A stretch of DNA of 64,000 nt from Actinomadura terrae (GTDB taxonomy: Bacteria; Actinomycetota; Actinomycetes; Streptosporangiales; Streptosporangiaceae), in NCBI RefSeq assembly GCF_022751215.1, contig NZ_JAICDG010000001.1, positions 248,001 to 312,000 on the forward strand, read 5' to 3'. The position numbers and the translations under genes are program-made. The notes below the pieces were generated by a model. It ran no database searches. It was not told the origin of the DNA and was given only the letters and a program-made list of their open reading frames with translations. Shown piece by piece: positions 10,761 to 19,119 of the stretch; the stretch's first letter is position 1; the number at the start of each line of letters is the position of its first letter.

Positions 10761-12134
10761 TCAGGAAGCCTCGTTGTCGCTTTGGACGGCGTGGATTGAG
10801 GTGGGTTTCGAGCGGTTGCGGATCTTGTCGAAGGCGTCCAGTGCGGAGTCGTCTTCGTCGGGGAGGGTGTGCAGGTATTTCTCAGTGGTGGTGATGCTGG
10901 CGTGGCCGAGACGTTCCTTGACGGCCTGGAGGTCGGCGCCGCCAGCGAGAAGCCAGGATGCGTGGGCGTGGCGGAGGTCGTGGGGGCGGAGGTGGATCCG
11001 GAGGTCGGCCGCCTGGATGGCCGGTTTCCAGACGTGGTCGCGGAACCAGGTCCGCGGGATGTGCCCGTCGGTGTTGATCGTGCGACGACGTCTTGGTGAG
11101 TCTTTGCCTGCTTCGCGTCGACGGGCGCGGTAGTCGGCGTAGATGTCCTTGCAGTGCTGGCAGCGGCACTTGCCTGCGGAGTATCCGCTGAGCGTGCCGT
11201 GTCTGTAGCGTCGCTCGGGCTCGATGTGGCCGAGGGTCTCGGGATCGAGGAGGACGCGGAGCCGTCGTGGTCGCGGGAGTTCGTCCTGGTGGAGGCGGAA
11301 GAGGAGGGAGCCGTCGTCGATGGCTTGTTCCTGGATGTATGCCTTGAGCTTGCAGGCGATCTGCTTGCTGATGCGGACGCTGCGATGCTCTTGGTCCTTC
11401 GGGTAGTCCTTCACCAGGAAGCGGCCGCCCTCGGGGTGGTGTTTCGGGTTGAGTTCGATGACGACACGCGAGACGGTGATCGTCCGCGTGGCGAAGTCGA
11501 TGTCCTTCGGTCGAAGCTCCGTGAGTTCACCCCAGCGGAGGCCGGTCTCGATTTTGACTTCGACGAGCATCTTCATGCGGGCGTCGGTGAGTGACCCGTA
11601 GAGGATGTCGAACTGCTCCGGTGTGATGATGGTGCGCTTCTTCTTGGGCACCGGAGGTGTCTTGACCCCCTTGCAGGGGTGGAGGATGATGACGCGGTCG
11701 TTGAGCGCTGTGGTGAAGACGGCGCTGAGGACGGTCATGCAGTAGCGGATTGTCGGCGGGTTGACGCCTTCGCTCTGAAGATGCGTGACCCACTCGCGGA
11801 CGTCGATCGGCAGGATGTCAATCATGCGCATGCTGGCGAACCACGGCATGATGTGCCGGTGGATCTCGTAGTCGTAGTTCTCTCTCGTCCGGAGTTCGAT
11901 GACGTGGTTGGGAAACCAGGTGTCTTCGACGTAGCGTCTGAAGCGCTGGCGACCCTTCCCTGGGTCGGGAAGGCGCTCCAGAGATAGCTTTGCCAGAGCC
12001 TTTTGCCATGCTTTATCGGCCTGTGGCTCTGTTGCGTAGGTTCCGGCGTGCCGGATGTTCCCTCGGAGGTCTCGGTACACGGCCGCGTAGCGGACCTTGC
12101 CGTCCTTGCCGACTCGCGGGCGGGAGAATCCCAT
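10761..12134 (-). CDS. int: Site-specific tyrosine recombinase (integrase)
   Basis: Tyrosine integrase of 457 residues that would catalyse integration and excision at a nearby attachment site. It has an N-terminal AP2-like arm-binding stretch (KDGKVRYAAVYRDLRGNIRH), a SAM-like core-binding domain (about 60-160) and a catalytic domain. Catalytic residues are visible: Arg200 in TGLRWGEL, HDLRHAH giving His385/Arg388, His411 in GHASITTTEKY and nucleophile Tyr420. An insert near 310-340 has clustered Cys/His (CRCQHC), possibly a metal-binding finger. Its 5' end faces the tmRNA-like fragment about 170 bases away, the expected arrangement for an integrase next to its att site. The set appears complete and could be active. 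Confidence 0.95.
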   Translation of the reverse strand: MGFSRPRVGKDGKVRYAAVYRDLRGNIRHAGTYATEPQADKAWQKALAKLSLERLPDPGKGRQRFRRYVEDTWFPNHVIELRTRENYDYEIHRHIMPWFASMRMIDILPIDVREWVTHLQSEGVNPPTIRYCMTVLSAVFTTALNDRVIILHPCKGVKTPPVPKKKRTIITPEQFDILYGSLTDARMKMLVEVKIETGLRWGELTELRPKDIDFATRTITVSRVVIELNPKHHPEGGRFLVKDYPKDQEHRSVRISKQIACKLKAYIQEQAIDDGSLLFRLHQDELPRPRRLRVLLDPETLGHIEPERRYRHGTLSGYSAGKCRCQHCKDIYADYRARRREAGKDSPRRRRTINTDGHIPRTWFRDHVWKPAIQAADLRIHLRPHDLRHAHASWLLAGGADLQAVKERLGHASITTTEKYLHTLPDEDDSALDAFDKIRNRSKPTSIHAVQSDNEAS

Positions 12135-12305
12135 GCTGGCTCCTCAGGTGATCGTCTTTGCCACCGAGATGCCACCGAGGACCACATGGAAGATCTTGGC
12201 ACACGGTGACACGAGGTGGCATTGCACCGTCTCTCACCTGGGAATTTACCCTGAAGTTGTTGAACCTCAGAGTACATTGTGTTTGGTTTATCCTGTTCGC
12301 ATCGA

Positions 12306-12339
12306 GGGGGTCAGGGGTTCAAATCCCCTCAGCTCCACC
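12306..12339 (+). other. Probable attachment site: 3' end of a tmRNA (ssrA) or tRNA
   Basis: This stretch forms a perfect 5-bp T stem with a seven-base loop (AGGGG-TTCAAAT-CCCCT at 12313-12329) followed by CAGCTCC-ACC, the acceptor 3' strand. CAGCTCCACC is the usual 3' end of bacterial tmRNA. No 5' half precedes it, so it is a fragment, as left at the far end of an element that integrated into the gene's 3' end. It lies 170 bases from the integrase start. I favour ssrA; a tRNA with the same acceptor strand is not excluded. Confidence 0.7.
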
Positions 12340-12905
12340 CAGGATGAGGCCGCCCACCAGCATCAGTGCAGGTGAGCGGCCTTTTGCATGCCTGAGAGTG
12401 TCCGGCTTTAAATGGTCGTTCACAGCCGTCCGGGCCCAATACGGGCCCACACCCCAGCCACGTGGAGCTGCGACGATGCGTAACTTCGCGTAGATCCGCA
12501 GCAGGACGGCCACGCTGTGGCCTGCCCATTCGGCGACCTGCGTGGTTGGCACACCCCCGTTCAGCCACGTCGAGACGCATGCGTGGCGTAGGTCATACAC
12601 ACGCTTCGCAAGGGGTGAGTTCGGCTTTACCCCACGCCCGGTGATAGGTGCACGTGGGCAACTGGACGCCGCGTACGCCCAGAAGACCCGTCCCTCCGGG
12701 CCGATCCCCATCTCTTGGACGTGAGCGCGCAGGATCTTCGTCAGGACGGGCGGAGACGGCGCGATGCGGGTCCGTTCCTTGGGGACGGTGCTTGAGCCCG
12801 CGTGACTCGCGCTGACGTCCGTCATCGGTCCACGCGCCCCCGATGTCCGGGACTGCTCGGCCGAGGTGAAACTCGCCCCAATCGTCCTCGCCCGAGGCCC
12901 GGCGT
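12319..12905 (-). pseudogene. Decayed second tyrosine integrase (C-terminal part)
   Basis: The minus strand shows the C-terminal half of a different tyrosine recombinase: ERTRIAPSPPVLTKILRAHV, then VYDLRHACVSTWLNGGVPTT and VAEWAGHSVAVLLRIYAK, giving the HxxR-type box (YDLRHA), the GHS histidine and the RIY tyrosine. The preceding stretch (WGEFHLGRAVPDIGGAWTDD, RGLKHRP) is in another frame, so there is a frameshift near 12780. The region with the first catalytic Arg and the whole N-terminus are missing. The frame reads through into the tmRNA-like fragment, so its 3' end abuts the att site. It is a dead relic of an earlier integration at the same target. Confidence 0.75.
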
Positions 12906-13700
12906 GGGCCTCGTACCCTCGCTCCCAGTTCCGACCGCACCGATCGGTGAGAGGGGACGACGCAACGGCAGGGGCTCCCTCCAGGTAGTCCCGCCGTGGC
13001 GCCGTCCCTGGCCTAGGTGGCGTCAGCCGATCTCGGTCAGCAGCCACCACACTGCGACGGCAAACGCTCCCTCTATGGTGGCGACCACCAACCGGAACCC
13101 GTACGTGGCTGGGCGGCCACGGGATCAAGGCGAACCATGCCGGTCGCGTTGCCGTAGCAAGGCTTGACGTCCGCCGGGAGCCGCAGCGGCGACTGAGCGG
13201 GCGCCCTCAGAACAGGCGTCACAGGCGCGTCTGAGGGGACGGGCGCGGACCAGGGGCCAGTCCAGTGCGTCGGCGAGCGCGCCGCTGCTGAGCGGAACGG
13301 CTGCGGCGGTCAGTGCGGTAAGAGCCGCCGTGACGTCGCCGGTCAGGGCGTCGAGCCGCTGTTGCCCGGCCGGTTCGACCAGGTCCGCGCGCATCCGCTT
13401 CCGTGATGTCGAGAGTACGAGGTCGAGCCCGGACTCGAAGCCTGCGGGGGCCGTACACGGCCGGCGAAATGCGGGGGCATGCTCCCGCCGTGATGGATGA
13501 GCGGCTTCACTGCTCCAGGTCCTCCGATCCGGGCGATGAAGGCGGACGGTCATACCCCAGCCGAAACGTCCACCAGGTCCCGTACCGCAGCGTTACCTCC
13601 CCGCTCCCCGCAGCCCCGGAAGTCGCCCTGGGCACCGTTGAAACACAGGCGGAGTAATGATTCAGTAAAGGTGTTGTCATCTCTGAGAAAGGGACCTCCG
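12906..13700. other. Decayed intergenic region
   Basis: About 800 bases with no convincing gene. On the minus strand a short hydrophobic tail (YGFRLVVATIEGAFAVAVWW, about 13017-13120) looks like the end of a small membrane protein of the transfer-element kind. Another minus frame (13125-13553) contains LTALTAAAVPLSSGALADAL, resembling a helix-turn-helix remnant. Both lack starts and are probably debris. The last 100 bases hold the promoter and ribosome site of the next gene. Confidence 0.4.
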
Positions 13701-14825
13701 ATGCGCCGGATCAGCCCCGTCGTCGCTGCGGCTTTCGCAGCTCTCGTGGTGTTATCGCTTCCCAGAGGTCCGGCGCGGGCCGCAGAAGGCTGGACCGCCT
13801 GGCCGGCGACCGGTGCGAACGGTCCGGTGAGCAGCTTCAGCGACACCGACGCCTGGGCCCTCAGCGGCGACCGCGACTTCGCGCACTGGGACGGCCGGGA
13901 CTGGCACACCTTCCCGGCGCCGGAAGGCGCCAGCAAAATAGAAGCGATGACCGCCGTCGGGCCGTCCGACGTATGGGCGGTCGGCCGGCGAGGCGCTCCC
14001 CCTGCCGGGAAGAACTTCGTCACGCGAATCCAGCACTGGGACGGCGTGAGCTGGAGCATCATCCCCAGCCCGGATATTCGGGGCCGGTACGCGGCCCTCT
14101 GGGGCGTGGCGGCGTTCGCGCCGGACGACGCGTGGGCGGTCGGCTGCGACGGACACGCCGCCCTGGTCGAGCACTGGGACGGCGAAAGCTGGAGCCGCGT
14201 CACCGTGCCCGTCCCCGGCGCCGGGATCCATTCCCTGCTGAACGCGATCAGCGGGCGGTCGTCGCGTGACATCTGGGCGATCGGCACGTACGAGAACCCC
14301 ACGCCGACCCCGAACTCGCTGTTCGCGTTGCACTACGACGGGGTGGCGTGGCGCGCCGTACCCATGGACCAGGTCGCGGACCACACCGACGGCCTCTACG
14401 CGTCGCCCTGGTCAGTGGTCGCCGTCGGCGCGAACGATGCCTGGATGGTCGGCTACACGATCGGCACCGGACAGCGGGGAGGCACGCTGACCGAGCACTG
14501 GGACGGGGAGCGGTGGCGGATCGTCCCCAGCCCGTTCGACGACCCCTCGTCCACGCCGACCTCCTCCGGTTCGCTGTTCAAGGTCACGGCGCGCGCGCCG
14601 AACGACGTCTGGGCGGGCGGCTCCACCTACACGGTCGACGACGACCATCCCACGGGACGCAACGGCGCGCTGCTGCTGCACTGGGACGGTGTCCGCTGGA
14701 CCCAGGACACCACCGCGCCGACCACCGGCGACCGCAACGGCATCTCGGGGATCTCCACCACCCTCGGCGGTCACGTCATCTGGGCCACCAACCGCGGCGA
14801 CCCGGAGCTCCTCCGACATTCCTAG
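13701..14825 (+). CDS. Secreted beta-propeller-like protein with HWDG repeats
   Basis: A 374-residue exported protein. The ATG has GAGAAAGGGA about six bases upstream; residues 1-30 are a Sec signal peptide with an ARA-AE cleavage site. The mature part has about six to seven imperfect repeats of a DxWAVG strand followed 20-30 residues later by HWDGxxW, a pattern of secreted actinobacterial propeller-like proteins. No catalytic motif is seen. The function is probably binding or structural. It stands alone between recombinase remnants and may be cargo of an old mobile element. Confidence 0.82.
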   Translation: MRRISPVVAAAFAALVVLSLPRGPARAAEGWTAWPATGANGPVSSFSDTDAWALSGDRDFAHWDGRDWHTFPAPEGASKIEAMTAVGPSDVWAVGRRGAPPAGKNFVTRIQHWDGVSWSIIPSPDIRGRYAALWGVAAFAPDDAWAVGCDGHAALVEHWDGESWSRVTVPVPGAGIHSLLNAISGRSSRDIWAIGTYENPTPTPNSLFALHYDGVAWRAVPMDQVADHTDGLYASPWSVVAVGANDAWMVGYTIGTGQRGGTLTEHWDGERWRIVPSPFDDPSSTPTSSGSLFKVTARAPNDVWAGGSTYTVDDDHPTGRNGALLLHWDGVRWTQDTTAPTTGDRNGISGISTTLGGHVIWATNRGDPELLRHS

Positions 14826-14869
14826 CGCTCACCAGAACGGTGCCGCCACACGGGCGCGACGGGCGGCAT

Positions 14870-15245
14870 CCGTGCGCTGGAGTCGCGTCTCGACCAGCGG
14901 GCAGATCCTCGAACGCCAACTCGACGCGCTCACCGCCGCCGGATGCCGCCGGGTCTTCGCCGACACCAAGTCCGGCACGCCCGCCCAGCGGTCTGAACTG
15001 AAGGCCCGGGAGCGGCGACACCCCGGTCGTGCCGTCCCTGGACCGCTACGGCCGCTCCGTCCACGACCTCATCACCATGGTCGCCGCGAGATCGGGTTCA
15101 CCAGCCCGCACGCCCATGCGGGCGGCTGGCCCTCTATGTCTTCGCCGGCCTGGCCGAGTTCGTCCGCGAACTCATCGTCGCCGGCACTCGCGAGGGCCTG
15201 GCCGCCGCCCGCGCCACCGTAGTGAAGGAGGGCACCACCGCATGA
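14870..15245 (+). pseudogene. Frameshifted serine resolvase/invertase
   Basis: The resolvase N-terminal domain is spread over three frames. The first has SRVSTSGQILERQLDALTAA then GCRRVFADTKSGTPAQR; the second SLDRYGRSVHDLITMVA; the third YVFAGLAEFVRELIVAGTRE then GLAAARATVVKEG up to the stop. The catalytic Ser is in RVSTSGQ. The usual AARARGR-type helix-turn-helix tail is missing or altered. At least two indels make it inactive. Confidence 0.7.
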
Positions 15246-15399
15246 CCCCCCGGCACCGGCCCTGCTCCGGACGCCCCCCGCTCGGACGGGCTGGGCGCCG
15301 GCTCCGGACGCCTGGAGGCTCGGGGACGTCTGGGAGTTCACCGAACGCTGGCCGGGCCGCGCCCGCAAGCTGGTTCCGGACGCCCGCCTTCGCCCGAGA

Positions 15400-15894
15400 T
15401 CATCGAACCTCGTCGCTAGCGGTGCCGCTAGTGAGGTCACCGTAGCTGAAGACCGGGCAGCCGAGCAGCTCTGATAGAACCGCTCGCTGTCTGGCGGTCA
15501 ACTCGTTGGCGAAGACCACCGCCCTTGTGTGCGTCTCGACCCGCACGGCAGCTATCTCACGCACCTTGCCTGTGCTCATCAGAGTCCGTGACGAATAGGG
15601 CCGGTCCATGTTCGCTCTGCCCCCAGGCGCATGGCCCTTCTTGCCGCCTGAGACCCCTCGTCGCTGTACGAACTGCGCCATGACACGACCACCCAACCGC
15701 TCAATCTCGCCCACCAGAACGCTCATGGTCTCGGCATAGTCCTTCTGCTTTGCCGAAAAGAGCCCGGCGACAAGAACGCCGCTTCCGCTGACGACGTCCT
15801 GTGGGCATCTTGGCGTCCGGCTGGAAGAGTGAGCAGACCAGGGCCGCGACGACGACCGCTTGCCCGGCAGCGAGTGTCGCCGTACGTACCTCAT
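15400..15894 (-). CDS. Stand-alone HflX N-terminal-domain-like protein (possibly truncated)
   Basis: Residues from about 35 match the nucleotide-independent N-terminal domain of HflX GTPases: VLVAGLFSAKQKDYAETMSV, then AQFVQRRGVSGGKKG, a LMSTGKVREIAAV strand-helix (equivalent to the GxGKxxEI motif), and VVFANELTARQRAVLSELLG. No G domain (GxxNxGKS) follows; the frame stops after SYGDLTSG. The N-terminal 30 residues are Arg/Ser-rich and probably not translated as such. A hydrophobic segment with a better start lies in the next frame (15913 leftward), so a frameshift may have split the gene. Ribosome-splitting function cannot be assumed without the GTPase. Confidence 0.5.
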   Translation of the reverse strand: MRYVRRHSLPGKRSSSRPWSAHSSSRTPRCPQDVVSGSGVLVAGLFSAKQKDYAETMSVLVGEIERLGGRVMAQFVQRRGVSGGKKGHAPGGRANMDRPYSSRTLMSTGKVREIAAVRVETHTRAVVFANELTARQRAVLSELLGCPVFSYGDLTSGTASDEVR

Positions 15895-16297
15895 GAACCG
15901 ACAGAGTAGACATGCCGACCGTACGCGCCAAACGCTTTGTCAGCAGTCCAGAAGCATGCCGCTGCCCGTTTGCGGACGACCTGCGCGCCCAGGTCTGAGA
16001 TCGGTAGACCGGCGTCCGTCTGTTTTTCGGAAGTGACAATCACCCTGCCGCCCTATTGACCAAGGTTGGACGGTGCCCGCACGTGCGCCTGTGGTGTCGG
16101 TCGTCTACCGCCGGCGTCGTCAGTCTTGGCGGCGCTGATCTGGTACTACTCTGCGTCTTCCTCGGCGTTCAGAGTCATTGGGCGGGTTTTGAGGTGTTGC
16201 GTTGCTGGTTGTGGCAGCCTCGATTGGTGGGGCCTTCGCCTGCCTGTAGGGTGCACCCGGCTCACGGGGGCTGGGAAGCGTCCGTTTCGGGGCTCGT
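15895..16297. other. Intergenic stretch with no supported gene
   Basis: A minus frame beginning at 15913 encodes a short segment with VRTATLAAGQAVVVAALVC that may be the lost start of the HflX-like gene. The remainder has only chance open frames. Confidence 0.4.
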
Positions 16298-16699
16298 TCA
16301 GCTCCAGACTCTCCCGTCACGCTCTCTTGACACCAACTCGCCGAGTACGACCTTGTGCCTGATCAGCCGTCGGCGCCTGCGGTAGGGGATGACGACTTCC
16401 ACGGTTTGACCTTCGGCGTGTTCGACCGTGGCCGTCACGATGGGCTCGACCTGGTCTTTGCCTACGAGCTGGGCTGACGCGGCAACAGCCACACATCTGT
16501 ACTTGGCCGAATCCTGCCGAAGCTCCTCCCACTTCAACTCGATCGCCGTCGCGACCTCGAACGTGTCCTCATGACCAACCGTCACCTGGCGCTTGCCCTG
16601 AGAGTCGATGGTTGCGCTCACCGGTGGTATCGGCTCGCAGCAGGCCAACAGGATTTCTGCGGCTTGGAGAGCGAGACCGAGAGTTGTGTCCAGTTCCAT
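16298..16699 (-). CDS. Hypothetical 133-residue protein
   Basis: The ATG at 16699 gives a protein with an N-terminal hydrophobic helix (LGLALQAAEILLACCEPIPP), a central acidic part with WEELRQDSAKYR, then alternating strands (VEPIVTATVEHA, QTVEVVIPYRRRRR) and a basic C-terminus. It looks like a small alpha-plus-beta cytosolic protein and has normal codon use. No strong Shine-Dalgarno is seen, and no family recognised. A longer upstream extension in the same frame is unlikely. Confidence 0.5.
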   Translation of the reverse strand: MELDTTLGLALQAAEILLACCEPIPPVSATIDSQGKRQVTVGHEDTFEVATAIELKWEELRQDSAKYRCVAVAASAQLVGKDQVEPIVTATVEHAEGQTVEVVIPYRRRRRLIRHKVVLGELVSRERDGRVWS

Positions 16700-16862
16700 G
16701 CGAGCGGTTTGTGAGGTCGAGGGTGGCCACAATGACATAGGCAGACAGTACGGCATTGCGCCAGTTGCAGACGCACTGGCTGCTGAAGTTCTCTTGTCCG
16801 GAGTTCGAATACACCCACATGCCACGCTGCGCTGGGTCACCGGGGGGTCTAGCGGATGCGTT

Positions 16863-17999
16863 CTAGGGCGAGGGGTGGTCTTTGCAGAGGGCTGTTTGGA
16901 CGGCGTTCTGTACGTCGTGGTCTTGGGCGTCGGACTCGCCTGGGTAGAGGTTCACCATTATCGTCGCCTGCCTGCCGTTGGCCGTGGCGCCGCCGAGGGT
17001 CTGGAATCCCGGGATGCCGCCGTCGTGCCACCAGTACAGGCCGCCGCAGGGCAGGGGGGTGCTCTCCAGGCCGAGGCCGTAGGCGCTGCCGTCGGGGTCG
17101 CCGGTCGGCCGGGTCCTCATCATCTCCCGTAGTTGGGACGGGCCCAGGAGTCTGCCGCCTATGAGGGCGGCGAAGAAGCGGTTGAGGTCGGCGCCGCTGG
17201 AGATCATCGCGCCGGCCGGACCGGCGACCGAGGGGTTGAGGGCGGTGATGTCCAGCAGCGGCGCGTCCCCGCTTGGTCGTGCGTACCCGCGCGGGTGCGG
17301 TCCGGGGATCGCCGGGCCGTCGCCCGGCACGGACGTCTGGCGCAGCCCGAGCGGCTTGACGATGCGCCGGTGGATCTCGCGACCGTAGGGGTGGCCAGTC
17401 ACCTTCTCGATGAGCATTCCGGCCAGCAGGTAGCCCGTGTTGGAGTAGCGGTAGGCGGTGCCCGGCTTCTTGGACGTGGCGGGGTGGGCGAGCGCCAGGT
17501 TCACCAGGTCGCGGGTGTCGTGGTGGGTCAGCGGATTCCTCAGGACCTCCTGCCGGTCGAGGAAGCCGAGGTAGTCGGGGATGCCGCTGGTGTGCTGGAG
17601 CAGCTGGCGGACGGTGATCACCCGCCCGTCACCCCCGGGGCCGCGGACGGTGCCGGGCAGGTAGCGCTCCACCGGCGCGTCCAGGACGACGCGGCGCTCG
17701 CGCACCAGCTGGAGCACGGTCGTGGCCACGAACGGTTTGGTCATGCTGCCGATCCGGAAGGTGCTGTCGCCGCGCACCGGGGTGCGGCTCTTCACGTCCG
17801 CGACGCCGCTGGTGAGCACCGTGTCGCCGGGCCGGTCATGGACGCGGAGCAGCGCTCCCGGGCCGCCGTCGACCGTGGTCAGCCGCCGCATGATCGCGCG
17901 GAGCCCGTCGGGGGACGCGGACGATCCGGTTGGGAGCATGGTCGTAACGGCCGCCGTCAGGGCCAGTACGCCGCTCAGCGCGCGGTGGTGTTCGATCAT
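16863..17999 (-). CDS. Secreted serine beta-lactamase/DD-peptidase-like hydrolase
   Basis: A class C beta-lactamase-fold serine hydrolase of 378 residues (EstB / D-Ala-D-Ala carboxypeptidase group). It has an N-terminal signal sequence (about 1-28), nucleophile motif SMTK near residue 90, the YSN motif in YRYSNTGY near 187 and a third-box equivalent WHDGG near 330. AAGGAG sits eight bases before the ATG. The family acts on peptidoglycan peptides, esters or D-amino-acid amides; the substrate cannot be told from sequence. It lies 28 bases beyond the DUF4177 gene on the same strand and could be cotranscribed. Confidence 0.9.
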   Translation of the reverse strand: MIEHHRALSGVLALTAAVTTMLPTGSSASPDGLRAIMRRLTTVDGGPGALLRVHDRPGDTVLTSGVADVKSRTPVRGDSTFRIGSMTKPFVATTVLQLVRERRVVLDAPVERYLPGTVRGPGGDGRVITVRQLLQHTSGIPDYLGFLDRQEVLRNPLTHHDTRDLVNLALAHPATSKKPGTAYRYSNTGYLLAGMLIEKVTGHPYGREIHRRIVKPLGLRQTSVPGDGPAIPGPHPRGYARPSGDAPLLDITALNPSVAGPAGAMISSGADLNRFFAALIGGRLLGPSQLREMMRTRPTGDPDGSAYGLGLESTPLPCGGLYWWHDGGIPGFQTLGGATANGRQATIMVNLYPGESDAQDHDVQNAVQTALCKDHPSP

Positions 18000-18027
18000 G
18001 TGTGTGCGCTCCTTGGTCGTTCAGAGG

Positions 18028-18231
18028 TCAGGCCGCGTCGGTGGGGCGGCGCGCGATCAGGACGAGTTCGGTGGCCTGACCCTGGCCGCGTCCGGGGGCG
18101 GCCGTGTCGAAGACCTCCCAGCCGTTCCGGCCGAGCTTGTTGAGCTCGTTCTCGACCTCCTGGTAGTTCGGCTGTTTCTTGCGGAACTCGCTGATCTGGT
18201 ACGTCAGTATTTTGTACTCCCATTTCATCAT
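18028..18231 (-). CDS. DUF4177-like small protein
   Basis: A 67-residue protein starting MMKWEYKILTY, with a central helix (YQEVENELNKLGRNGWEVFD) and a final strand ELVLIARR. This is the DUF4177 layout (WEY...LN..G..GWE). DUF4177 proteins are small cytosolic proteins of unknown function. It is divergent from the TetR gene, with operator-like repeats between the two. Confidence 0.8.
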   Translation of the reverse strand: MMKWEYKILTYQISEFRKKQPNYQEVENELNKLGRNGWEVFDTAAPGRGQGQATELVLIARRPTDAA

Positions 18232-18329
18232 GACACGAACGTATCATTGAGATATGAGAGCGACCTGGGAGAGCAGGCAATTTCATCACACTTTGTACAG
18301 GCCCTTTCCAAGGCGTGGTGTGACGAAAT
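18222..18329. promoter_or_regulatory. Divergent promoter with repeated ATTTCATCA operator-like motif
   Basis: ATTTCATCA occurs at 18222-18230 and 18280-18288. An inverted copy at 18318-18329 (GTGTGACGAAAT) matches 18280-18291 in 11 of 12 positions. One copy overlaps the DUF4177 start and another the TetR start, as expected for autorepression. This is inference from position and symmetry only. Confidence 0.45.
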
Positions 18330-19077
18330 GAGCGGCGTATGCGCTATGTGCGGCACGGCGTTGCAGGCACGAGGGCGCGGGCGTCCCCGGGTGTACTGCT
18401 CGCGCAGCTGCCAGGCGCGGGCCTACCGCCGCCGCGCCGCTCCTCCGGCGCCGGGACCGGCGGCACCGCATCCGCGGCGGCGGCAGATCGCCGAAGCGGT
18501 CTGGCGGATCGCCGCCGAGCACGGGCTCCATGCGGCGAGCATCCGGGAGGTGGCGGCCGAGGCCGGTGTCTCCCCGCGTTCTGTGCAGTACCACTTCCGC
18601 AGCAAGCACGAACTGCTCGTCGCCGCGCTGCGCCTGCTCCACCAGGACAACGAGCGTCGCGCCCGCCTCCGGATCACCGCCGACCCGGGCGATCCGGGCG
18701 CACTGCTCCGCTCGATCATCGACGAGCTCCTGCCGCTGGACGCCCAGCGGCGCGCCACCCTGCGCGTGCTCGCCGCCTACTACGCGCGGAGCCTCACCGA
18801 CCCCGCGCTGGCGGCGGTGTTCCTCCACGACCAGCACCCGTTGGAGGAGCTCGTCGCCGCCGTCATCGCGCAGGCCCAGCGGACCGGAGCGGCCCCACCA
18901 GCGCTGGACCCCGACGCGGAGGCGGACATCCTGGTCTCCGCCGCCGTGTCCCTCGGCGGGGACGTTCTGCACGGCGGACGCACGCTCGCCGCCGTGCGCC
19001 GCACCCTCGACTACCACCTCGGCAGACTGCTGCCCCCGTCCGCGAAGGCCGATCCGCCGGGCCCAGCGGGCGGGTAG
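18328..19077 (+). CDS. TetR-family regulator with N-terminal zinc-ribbon
   Basis: A 249-residue repressor. The N-terminus has a CxxC...CSxxC metal-binding pattern (CAMCGTALQARGRGR, YCSRSCQARAYRRR). The TetR helix-turn-helix follows at about 50-100 (AAEHGLHAASIREVAAEAGV, SPRSVQYHFRSKHELLVAAL), then a ligand-binding helical domain. The Zn-ribbon suggests extra DNA or protein contacts. The start at 18328 has no good ribosome site and may be leaderless; an ATG at 18340 is possible. It probably controls itself, the divergent DUF4177/hydrolase pair and the downstream VOC gene. Confidence 0.88.
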   Translation: MSGVCAMCGTALQARGRGRPRVYCSRSCQARAYRRRAAPPAPGPAAPHPRRRQIAEAVWRIAAEHGLHAASIREVAAEAGVSPRSVQYHFRSKHELLVAALRLLHQDNERRARLRITADPGDPGALLRSIIDELLPLDAQRRATLRVLAAYYARSLTDPALAAVFLHDQHPLEELVAAVIAQAQRTGAAPPALDPDAEADILVSAAVSLGGDVLHGGRTLAAVRRTLDYHLGRLLPPSAKADPPGPAGG

Positions 19078-19119
19078 GCCACTCTGAAATCTCACTGACG
19101 AAACGGAATGGAGCGTCCT

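Noticed and set aside
15242..15445. Short plus-strand frame after the resolvase remnant
   Set aside because: Starts in the resolvase stop region and has out-of-frame composition.
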